A DNA stretch of 6,273 bases from Rickettsia typhi. GTDB taxonomy: Bacteria > Pseudomonadota > Alphaproteobacteria > Rickettsiales > UBA1997. Position numbers and translations under genes: made by a program. Below the pieces are notes generated by a model. The model ran no database searches. It was not told where the DNA came from and was given only the letters and a program-made list of their open reading frames with translations. Positions 1 to 5,085 of this stretch are shown here, one piece after another; position 1 is the first letter of the stretch, and each line of letters opens with the position of its first letter. The stretch spans positions 1-6,273 of the forward strand of contig CAMDMO010000088.1 in NCBI GenBank assembly GCA_945902255.1. The letters are read 5' to 3'.

Positions 1-72
1 TTGAGTTATATTACCTTCTACAAGATTTTCTATAACCCTCATTCTTAAATCTAAACTGTAAGGTTTTGCCAT
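1..72 (-). CDS. IS630-family transposase, N-terminal fragment (runs off the left edge)
   Basis: Reading leftwards from an ATG at 70-72, the 24 visible codons begin MAKPYSLDLRMRVIENLVEG. This is the hallmark start of IS630-family (Tc1/mariner-related) transposases, where K/P-Y-S-x-D-L-R opens the N-terminal helix-turn-helix DNA-binding domain. The DDE catalytic domain would lie outside the window, so it cannot be said whether the transposase is intact. The family normally inserts at TA dinucleotides and duplicates them. The start is supported by a promoter-like TTGACA-17-TATTAA just upstream and by a weak purine-rich AAAGA before the ATG. The fragment lies in the same orientation as, and downstream of, the rseP operon. 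Only 24 residues are visible, but the motif is distinctive; another HTH protein using the same fold is the main alternative. Confidence 0.8.
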   Translation of the reverse strand, partial: MAKPYSLDLRMRVIENLVEGNITQ

Positions 73-93
73 AAATTTCTTTAAAAAAACTTA

Positions 94-122
94 TTAATAG
101 TTTTTTTATATTGTGGTGTCAA
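94..122 (-). promoter_or_regulatory. Candidate promoter of the IS630-family transposase
   Basis: On the minus strand a perfect -35 box TTGACA (117-122) is followed by a 17-nt spacer and a -10-like TATTAA (94-99, 4 of 6 matches). This puts the transcription start about 15 nt before the ATG at 72. Spacing is ideal for a sigma-70-type promoter; the -10 box is imperfect and AT-rich DNA gives chance hits, so this remains a prediction. Confidence 0.5.
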
Positions 123-127
123 TAGAA

Positions 128-155
128 TTTAGATTTGGTATATACCAAATCTAAA
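128..155. repeat. Perfect 28-bp palindrome with TA-rich centre
   Basis: Bases 128-141 are the exact reverse complement of 142-155; the right arm reads ATACCAAATCTAAA. Symmetry breaks at 127/156. The centre is an alternating TATATA tract. It lies 56-83 bp upstream of the transposase start, where the terminus of an IS630-type element would be expected, and such elements target TA. It could be an IS end, two IS ends abutting head to head, or a hairpin that ends transcription from either side. Neither strand carries a run of T directly after the stem, so a textbook intrinsic terminator is not supported. Confidence 0.7.
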
Positions 156-190
156 ATGGTTAACCTCTGGCTAGTTATTGTTGCAACCTC

Positions 191-237
191 AAGTTGTTAC
201 CCCTGTAAATGTTAACAATTAGACGGGGTGACAACTT
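191..237. repeat. 13-bp imperfect inverted repeat / possible RNA hairpin downstream of rseP
   Basis: The arm AAGTTGTTACCCC (191-203) pairs with GGGGTGACAACTT (225-237) across a 21-nt loop. The single non-Watson-Crick position (198/230) is a G-U wobble in plus-strand RNA and an A-C mismatch in minus-strand RNA, so the structure is slightly better if transcribed rightwards. The inner four pairs are G-C, notable in such AT-rich DNA. It lies 58 bp beyond the rseP stop and might mark the operon's 3' end. No U-tract follows on either strand, so it is not called as a terminator. No convincing gene exists in 156-294. Confidence 0.55.
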
Positions 238-294
238 AACGATAGAGTAATATACTTAAGACTAGATTATAATAACTAACACCGGAGGATATAT

Positions 295-1407
295 TTATTT
301 AATCAACTGCAGCACATCATTTAGAGTTGTAAAAATCATCAAAGATAAAACTAAGCTCATTCCAATTCTAAAGCCAATTTGTTGAGTTTTTAAAGATAGA
401 GCCTTTCCTCGCACAGCTTCAATAATATAATAAAATAAATGCCCACCATCAAGCACTGGAACTGGCAATAAATTCATTACTCCTAAATTAACTGAAATCA
501 TTGCCATAAACCATAAAACTGCCATTACGCCCATTTCAACGGTTTTTCCTGAATATTTTGCAATTTTTACTGGCCCACCCATTTCTCTTAAGTCGCGCTT
601 TCCGGTAACTAATTCTCCCAAGGCTTTAAAAATAGAAATAGAAATATTGTAAGTTTCGCTATTGGCGCGAACAAAGCTTTGAATTATATTTAAATCTTGA
701 TGAGAGCTTGCGGCAGCAGCAACTCCAAGGGTTGCCATTTTCACATCTTCGCCGAAAAAATTTTTTCTGATTTGAATTTTTGGCTTAATATTTACTTCAA
801 AAACTTCTTCACCGCGCTTAATTTTAAAAAGAAGATTCGCACCATCTAAACTTGTAACAACCGAATTTCTAACTTCTTCAAAGTCATTAATTTCATTGTT
901 ATTAATTGCCACAATCACATCACCTTTTTTTAATCCAGATTCAAATGCCGCGCTTTCTGCAATCACCTCATCAAGCACTGGCAGCACAGTGTTTAGGCCA
1001 TTAACTTTAAATAAAATTGTAAAAATAAAAATCGTTAATAAAAAATTCGCAATTGGCCCAGCACTAACTATTGCCATACGCTGATAAACATTTTTTCCAA
1101 TAAAAGATTTTTTCTTTTCTTCGTCTGACATGCTTGCAATTGCGCTATCATCAGGCATTGAGGCAGCATTTTTATCACCATACATTTTTACATAACCACC
1201 AAAAGGCAATAAGCAAAATTTCCACTGAGTATTTTTTTTGTCAACAAAGCCAAATAATTTTTTACCAAATCCAATAGAAAATTCTTCGATTTTTACCCCA
1301 CAAAGCCGCGCCACATAAAAGTGACCAAATTCATGAATAAACACAATCAAAGAGATTATGAAGATGAAAGAAAATAAATTTTGTAAAATTAATTGGATAA
1401 TAGTCAT
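295..1407 (-). CDS. rseP: Site-2 intramembrane zinc metalloprotease RseP
   Basis: This membrane protease of 370 aa cleaves transmembrane segments. In model bacteria it cuts anti-sigma factors after a first cut by DegS, releasing an envelope-stress sigma factor, and it also clears signal-peptide remnants. The first membrane segment (about 11-30) carries the zinc-binding HEFGH at 25-29 (catalytic E26). A second segment at about 110-133 holds the conserved GPIAN (117-121). One PDZ domain spans about 142-208. The third segment ends in NLLPVPVLDGG (312-322), whose D320 is the third zinc ligand, and a last segment lies at about 345-365. All catalytic elements are present. A single PDZ and this length fit alphaproteobacterial forms rather than the two-PDZ E. 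coli form. The ATG directly abuts the TAA of the upstream gene, suggesting translational coupling; only a weak GAG-type ribosome site is visible. It is the last gene of the six-gene run, and its common partner bamA does not follow. The substrate here is unknown. Confidence 0.95.
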   Translation of the reverse strand: MTIIQLILQNLFSFIFIISLIVFIHEFGHFYVARLCGVKIEEFSIGFGKKLFGFVDKKNTQWKFCLLPFGGYVKMYGDKNAASMPDDSAIASMSDEEKKKSFIGKNVYQRMAIVSAGPIANFLLTIFIFTILFKVNGLNTVLPVLDEVIAESAAFESGLKKGDVIVAINNNEINDFEEVRNSVVTSLDGANLLFKIKRGEEVFEVNIKPKIQIRKNFFGEDVKMATLGVAAAASSHQDLNIIQSFVRANSETYNISISIFKALGELVTGKRDLREMGGPVKIAKYSGKTVEMGVMAVLWFMAMISVNLGVMNLLPVPVLDGGHLFYYIIEAVRGKALSLKTQQIGFRIGMSLVLSLMIFTTLNDVLQLIK

Positions 1408-2022
1408 TTAGTTTGTGCGCTCTTTTAGTTCTTCTTTAATTACTTCTATATCAGAAACTTTTACTGCAGTTTTTGGCCCCATAACTGCCTCACTTAAAAT
1501 TCTCGCAGGAAAAGTTTTGGGCAATATTATTCCTTCTTGTAGTGGTAAAAATTGACGTAATAAATGGCTATAGAAACCTATGCAAGAAAGCCTCATATCT
1601 TTATTAAGCACTGTTTTATCCGCAAAATAAGTTACCATCATTTTTTTTACGATTTCTTCATTTTCAGCATCTAAAATACTAATGTGGCTATTGCCATCAT
1701 CTGGCGAAGAGGAGCGAGGATGAGCTATAAACAACCTTCCTATAGTTTTATCCCCTGATTTAGCAATCACACTTACACCCTTTACTTCTCTGTCCGATTG
1801 TATGCGATAAATTTTTATTGCATCATCTACATGAAATATGTTTTTTTCTACCTCACCTTTTTCAACTTTTTCTTCAATATCAGTAAAAGCTTTATAATAA
1901 GAACCTACGATTAATTCACGCCTCTCTTTTTGATTACTAACCCCAAGAATAGCTAATCTTTCACCAAGAATTTTTTTAAATTCTGCAGCAGTGGTAAAAA
2001 ATCTTATGAATGCTGGTCTCAT
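1408..2022 (-). CDS. Unrecognised 204-aa protein between dxr and rseP
   Basis: I do not recognise this family. The protein is largely hydrophilic and mixed alpha/beta-looking, with no signal peptide and no membrane segment, so it is probably cytoplasmic. The N-terminal half is charged (KERRE near 32-36; EEKVEKGEVEK near 50-60). The middle reads like short beta strands (VKGVSVIAKSGDKTIGRLFI). A Ser/Pro/Asp turn follows (PRSSSPDDGNSH), and the C-terminal part is helix-like. No metal-binding or P-loop motif is obvious. It starts 3 nt after the dxr stop and its TAA abuts the rseP ATG, so it is cotranscribed and probably coupled; no Shine-Dalgarno is visible. Codon usage is unlike its neighbours: by my count 10 of 21 Ile codons are ATA, against 3 of 38 in rseP and 6 of 41 in dxr. 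It also has three AGG Arg codons, none of which occur in rseP, and favours GTA for Val. The open frame of this length with exact operonic junctions supports a real gene. Acquisition by transfer is an inference. Confidence 0.8.
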   Translation of the reverse strand: MRPAFIRFFTTAAEFKKILGERLAILGVSNQKERRELIVGSYYKAFTDIEEKVEKGEVEKNIFHVDDAIKIYRIQSDREVKGVSVIAKSGDKTIGRLFIAHPRSSSPDDGNSHISILDAENEEIVKKMMVTYFADKTVLNKDMRLSCIGFYSHLLRQFLPLQEGIILPKTFPARILSEAVMGPKTAVKVSDIEVIKEELKERTN

Positions 2023-2025
2023 ATA

Positions 2026-3171
2026 TTAGATTACATTTTTTGCAATGTTGCGAGCTTTCTCATCAAATAAAATTACCTCTTCTACTGATGAAAGTTTTTT
2101 ATGAGAAATTTTATCTAAAGTTTTTTCAACAATTTTAGTAATTTTATCAAAAGTAATTTCGCCTTTTAAAAATTTTTCAACCGCAATTTCATTTGCCGCA
2201 TTAAGCACTGCTGGCGCACTTCCGTCAGTTTCTAAAACTTCGCGACAAATTCTTATTGCTGGAAATTTTTTTTCATCAGGAATAAAAAAACTCAAATTTT
2301 GTAACTTCGCCAAATCAAGCCTGTCATGCTTTATTGCCATGCGCTTTGGGAAAGATAGAGCATAAGCAAGTGGCACTTTCATATCTGGCCTACTTAACAT
2401 TGCCAAAGTTGAACCATCTCTATAATCAACCATTCCATGAATTATGGATTGTGGATGAACTAAAATTTTTATCTGTTCTTTTTTGACAGGAAATAAATGA
2501 AAAGCTTCAATCATCTCTAAACCCTTATTCATCATGGTTGCAGAATCAATCGAGATTTTTGCGCCCATCGACCAATTTGGATGTTTTAAGGCTTCATTGA
2601 CGGTGATAGTTTTAAAATCTTTTGTGCTATTAAAAAAAGGACCACCCGATGCGGTAAGTGTAATTGAGTCAATAATATCTAAATTATGATTTTCAAAAAT
2701 TTGAAAAATAGCGTTATGCTCAGAATCAACTGGAATAATTTTCACTTTTTGTTTTTTGGCTTCGCGCATTAAAAACTCTCCACCGCAAACTAAAGATTCT
2801 TTATTTGCCAAGGCAATGTTAGACTTAGCTTTAATTGCGGCAAGCGTTGGTAACATTCCAGCCGCCCCAACAATTGCCGAAATAAATAAATCACATTTAA
2901 TTTTCGCAACTTCTAAAACCGCTTTTTGCCCACACATTATCTGGCATTTTTTTAGTGAACTTAATTTTTCTTTTAATTCCAAAAAATGCTTTTCATTTTC
3001 AATAACAACAAAGGAAGGTTTAATTTGTAAGGCCTGCTCGACTAGTGTTTTAACATCATTTTTTGCAACTAAAGCAACAATTTCAAAATCATTCGCGTTA
3101 TTTTTTATCACTTCAATGGCATTTTTACCAATTGAGCCAGTTGATCCAAAAATTGCGATTTGCTTTTTCAT
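2026..3171 (-). CDS. dxr: 1-deoxy-D-xylulose-5-phosphate reductoisomerase
   Basis: This 381-aa cytoplasmic enzyme makes 2-C-methyl-D-erythritol 4-phosphate from deoxyxylulose phosphate with NADPH, the first committed step of the MEP isoprenoid pathway and the target of fosmidomycin. The N-terminal Rossmann motif GSTGSIG (9-15) binds NADPH, and ANKES (122-126) is a family signature. PVDSEHNAIF carries the metal ligands D149 and E151. SGGPF (175-179) and HPNWSMG (197-203) frame the substrate loop, and NKGLE provides N215, K216 and the third metal ligand E219. HPQSIIHGMVDY (239-250) and LNAANEIAVEKF near the C terminus complete the signature. Every catalytic residue I can place is present. Compared with E. 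coli (398 aa), about ten residues are missing between the metal-binding DSE and SGGPF, which should not affect the active site. The ATG lies 2 nt after the rbfA stop; a weak AAAGAAA in the rbfA lysine tail is the only ribosome site. dxr next to rseP is a common order, here interrupted by one gene. Confidence 0.97.
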   Translation of the reverse strand: MKKQIAIFGSTGSIGKNAIEVIKNNANDFEIVALVAKNDVKTLVEQALQIKPSFVVIENEKHFLELKEKLSSLKKCQIMCGQKAVLEVAKIKCDLFISAIVGAAGMLPTLAAIKAKSNIALANKESLVCGGEFLMREAKKQKVKIIPVDSEHNAIFQIFENHNLDIIDSITLTASGGPFFNSTKDFKTITVNEALKHPNWSMGAKISIDSATMMNKGLEMIEAFHLFPVKKEQIKILVHPQSIIHGMVDYRDGSTLAMLSRPDMKVPLAYALSFPKRMAIKHDRLDLAKLQNLSFFIPDEKKFPAIRICREVLETDGSAPAVLNAANEIAVEKFLKGEITFDKITKIVEKTLDKISHKKLSSVEEVILFDEKARNIAKNVI

Positions 3172-3173
3172 GA

Positions 3174-3590
3174 TTATTTTTTCTTTTTTACAACTGTTTT
3201 TTTAACCACAGATTTAGTAATTTTTTTTGGCTTTGGATTTATATATTTCGCTGCCTCATCTTGAATTAAAGCCTCAATAAAATTAGCATTTTTTGCCGTA
3301 TTATCTAAAATAAAAGTAATTTCCGGAACCGATCTGCTGGTCATTTTTTTCGCTAATTGATAACGAAATTGCGGCGCCATTGCGTTTAGTTTTTCAACAA
3401 TTTTTTTATGAGCTGCATCATTTCCAAAAATGTCAATATAAATGCGCGCATTCTTAATATCAGGGCTCACATCAGCTTCTAAAATTGTTATATAACTTCC
3501 TGATATTGATAAAATATCGTCACGCAAAAAGATTTCTGAAATACTTCTTTTAACACTTTCTCCAACCTGCAATTGTCTTTGGCTTTTCAT
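3174..3590 (-). CDS. rbfA: Ribosome-binding factor A
   Basis: RbfA is a small KH-fold protein that binds the immature 30S subunit and helps 16S rRNA 5'-end maturation; in E. coli it matters most in the cold. The 138-aa protein opens with the family signature SQRQLQVGESVKRSISEIF. It continues with ITILEADVSPDIKNARIYI (the central strand, about 34-52), then LNAMAPQFRYQLAKKM (about 68-83) and a PEITFILD strand (about 89-96). Residues beyond about 115 form a lysine-rich tail ending KKTVVKKKK, typical of RNA-binding extensions. Length is normal. It starts 18 nt after the stop of the dioxygenase-like gene and its stop lies 2 nt before dxr. In many bacteria rbfA sits with infB and truB, neither of which is in this window, so this position is non-standard. 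No strong Shine-Dalgarno is visible. Confidence 0.92.
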   Translation of the reverse strand: MKSQRQLQVGESVKRSISEIFLRDDILSISGSYITILEADVSPDIKNARIYIDIFGNDAAHKKIVEKLNAMAPQFRYQLAKKMTSRSVPEITFILDNTAKNANFIEALIQDEAAKYINPKPKKITKSVVKKTVVKKKK

Positions 3591-3608
3591 GATATAATTT
3601 TTTATGAA

Positions 3609-4349
3609 TTAGAATTTTTTATATTGATGCACGCCTTTCATTATTATATCAAAAGTAAAAACCTTTACTGATTTTGGGTTCATAATATCAGAATGTTTTG
3701 CTGAAGCGGTAAGCATTTTTCGCTCTGAATCAGAGTAAGATAAATATTGATAGTCACCAGCATTATAAGGATGATTTTGAAAATACATTTCCGTTTCCAA
3801 TTTACCAAATTTTGAACTATAAACATTCATATTAATATGAGGAGCCCTTCCCGGATTTGACCCAGGCATGATTGTGATAAAATAATAATTTCCAAGATTG
3901 TCAGTAATTGTGCGCCCTGACATGCTGAAATATTTATCGATATATTCGCTATCTGGCTCAAGCAAAGTGTGATATTTTCCAGCTGAATTAGTTTGCCAAA
4001 TTTCAACCACCACTCCTTCAATTGGAAGCCCGAAAGAGTCTGAAATTGTGCCTTGCAAAAATATTACTTCACCAAAAGCGCGATAAAATGCTCCAGTTTT
4101 TTTCGCTAAATTATTACTAGTAACAAAACGATCTGGCATTGATAAATCAGCTGAAAAAAAGCGTGACGGAGTTGGAATTCTTGGATCAAAAGCAGTTGGA
4201 GAATCTTTAGAAAAATTATTTATTACATCGGTAATTTTTACATCTTCATCTTGCACAGCAGCGGAAGCGACTTCATTGGAAAAATTTTCCACAGCGTAAG
4301 TGGAAATTGATATAAAAAAAATGGCAATTGTTAGAAAAACTTTAATCAT
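3609..4349 (-). CDS. Secreted intradiol ring-cleavage dioxygenase-like protein with altered iron site
   Basis: The 246-aa protein has a Sec-type signal peptide (residues 1-19, hydrophobic core after MIK, likely cut after TYA). It continues as a homologue of the protocatechuate 3,4-dioxygenase beta-chain fold: LQGTISDSFGLPIEGVVVEI (98-117), WQTNSAGKYH (118-127), GRTITDNLGNYYF (145-157), then the ligand region and a C-terminal FTFDIIMKG. Active family members use Fe(III) held by two Tyr and two His to open catechol-type rings. Matching to P. putida protocatechuate dioxygenase, Y126 (Y408) and H171 (H460) are kept. N165 replaces the second Tyr (Y447) and N173 replaces the second His (H462: HIH becomes HIN). 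The loop between these sites is also about six residues shorter. Catalysis as in the classical enzyme is therefore doubtful; it may use other ligands or be a non-enzymatic secreted domain. It lies 4 nt after dcd and 18 nt before rbfA. No other aromatic-catabolism gene is present. Family placement is solid; function is not. Confidence 0.85.
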   Translation of the reverse strand: MIKVFLTIAIFFISISTYAVENFSNEVASAAVQDEDVKITDVINNFSKDSPTAFDPRIPTPSRFFSADLSMPDRFVTSNNLAKKTGAFYRAFGEVIFLQGTISDSFGLPIEGVVVEIWQTNSAGKYHTLLEPDSEYIDKYFSMSGRTITDNLGNYYFITIMPGSNPGRAPHINMNVYSSKFGKLETEMYFQNHPYNAGDYQYLSYSDSERKMLTASAKHSDIMNPKSVKVFTFDIIMKGVHQYKKF

Positions 4350-4353
4350 ATTT

Positions 4354-4923
4354 TTAAACTTTTGGTAAAGTAACCCCAGTTTGCCCCATATATTTCCCTT
4401 TTCTCATATCGTAAGAAACCTCACAAGCTTGGTCTCCTTTTAAAAACAAGAATTGGCAAGCGCCTTCAAAGGCATAAATTTTAGCTGGAAGTGGCGTAGT
4501 GTTAGAAAATTCAAGTGTAACATGACCTTCCCAACCTGGTTCTAAAGGAGTAACATTTACAATAATTCCACATCTAGCATAAGTTGATTTTCCAACACAA
4601 ATTACTAAAACATCTTTTGGAATACGAAAATATTCCACTGTGCGAGCTAGAGCGAAGCTATTTGGTGGAATTATACAAACATTTGTAGTGCGATTCACAA
4701 AACTATTATCTGAAAAGTTTTTTGGATCAACTATTGCAGAATCTATGTTGGTAAAAATTTTAAATTCATCAGAAACCCTAGCATCATAACCATAAGAAGA
4801 GTTTCCGTAAGAAATTATTTTATTTTCCTTATCATCAAATCTAACTTGTTTTTCAGCAAATGGTTCAATCATATTATGTTGAGCCACTAACTTGGCGATT
4901 GATTTATCGGATAGAATGGTCAT
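4354..4923 (-). CDS. dcd: dCTP deaminase
   Basis: This 189-aa cytoplasmic homotrimeric enzyme of the dUTPase superfamily deaminates dCTP to dUTP, feeding dUMP and then thymidylate synthesis. GKSTYARCG (111-119) supplies the phosphate/nucleotide-binding residues S113 and R117. The PLEPGWEGHVTLEFSN block (126-141) contains the catalytic glutamate E138 in LEF, matching E138 of the E. coli enzyme by motif. The C-terminal GKYMGQTGVTLPKV is the flexible lid that closes over the nucleotide. YGYDARV near 44-50 is also a family signature. GKS instead of the E. coli GRS is usual for alphaproteobacterial forms. Length is normal (E. coli 193 aa). The ATG has the clearest ribosome site in the window (AAGGA, 10 nt upstream). 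As the first gene of the six-gene minus-strand run, it should be transcribed from the intergenic region 4924-5085. Confidence 0.96.
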   Translation of the reverse strand: MTILSDKSIAKLVAQHNMIEPFAEKQVRFDDKENKIISYGNSSYGYDARVSDEFKIFTNIDSAIVDPKNFSDNSFVNRTTNVCIIPPNSFALARTVEYFRIPKDVLVICVGKSTYARCGIIVNVTPLEPGWEGHVTLEFSNTTPLPAKIYAFEGACQFLFLKGDQACEVSYDMRKGKYMGQTGVTLPKV

Positions 4924-4933
4924 ATATTAAGTT

Positions 4934-4938
4934 TCCTT
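4934..4938 (-). promoter_or_regulatory. Ribosome binding site of dcd
   Basis: On the minus strand AAGGA lies 10 nt before the ATG at 4921-4923. It is the only clear Shine-Dalgarno match among the complete genes here. The downstream genes of the run have weak or no match, consistent with translational coupling from tight junctions. Confidence 0.6.
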
Positions 4939-4989
4939 AGAATTTGCTTGCCTGATATGTTGCTATGCTTAAAAATTTATTTAGGTATT

Positions 4990-5017
4990 ATGAAAAGAAA
5001 TACCCTGTCGATATAAT
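4990..5017 (+). promoter_or_regulatory. Candidate promoter of the cation:proton antiporter gene
   Basis: ATGAAA (4990-4995, 4 of 6 matches to TTGACA), a 16-nt spacer and a perfect TATAAT (5012-5017) point towards the antiporter and predict a leader of about 60 nt. The -35 box lies in the loop of a small inverted repeat, GGTATT (4984-4989) / AATACC (4999-5004), which could be an operator or chance. A promoter for the dcd operon must also lie in 4924-5085, but I could not pick a convincing -35/-10 pair for it. The alternative TATAAA at 5029-5034 has no good -35. Confidence 0.4.
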
Positions 5018-5085
5018 TGTTTTTTGGTATAAATATAAACCCATTAACAAAACAAACAATTTAAATCTCTTTTTAGAATTATTCA

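Noticed and set aside
156..215. Plus-strand mini-ORF of 19 codons (MVNLWLVIVATSSCYPCKC)
   Set aside because: No ribosome site, no family resemblance, overlaps the inverted repeat; chance is likely at this length.
128..237. Rho-independent terminator for the rseP operon
   Set aside because: Both hairpins (128-155 and 191-237) lack a following T-run on the minus strand, so the standard terminator signature is absent.
156..294. tRNA or other structured RNA gene in the gap after rseP
   Set aside because: No cloverleaf, no TTCGA-type T-loop and no CCA end could be found on either strand.
896..1084. Plus-strand open frame of 62 codons
   Set aside because: Lies antisense inside rseP; the rseP protein has strong family motifs across the same bases.
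1641..2270. Runs of eight or so T/A (for example near 1641 and 2262) as phase-variation tracts
   Set aside because: Such runs are common throughout this AT-rich coding DNA, frames are intact around them, and the genes are housekeeping or unknown rather than surface antigens.
2756..3205. Plus-strand open frame of 149 codons
   Set aside because: Antisense to dxr, in which all catalytic motifs are present; the translation resembles no family I know and is a by-product of dxr codon bias.
3827..4021. Minus-strand open frame of 64 codons in another frame
   Set aside because: Overlaps the dioxygenase-like gene, whose frame carries the family motifs here.
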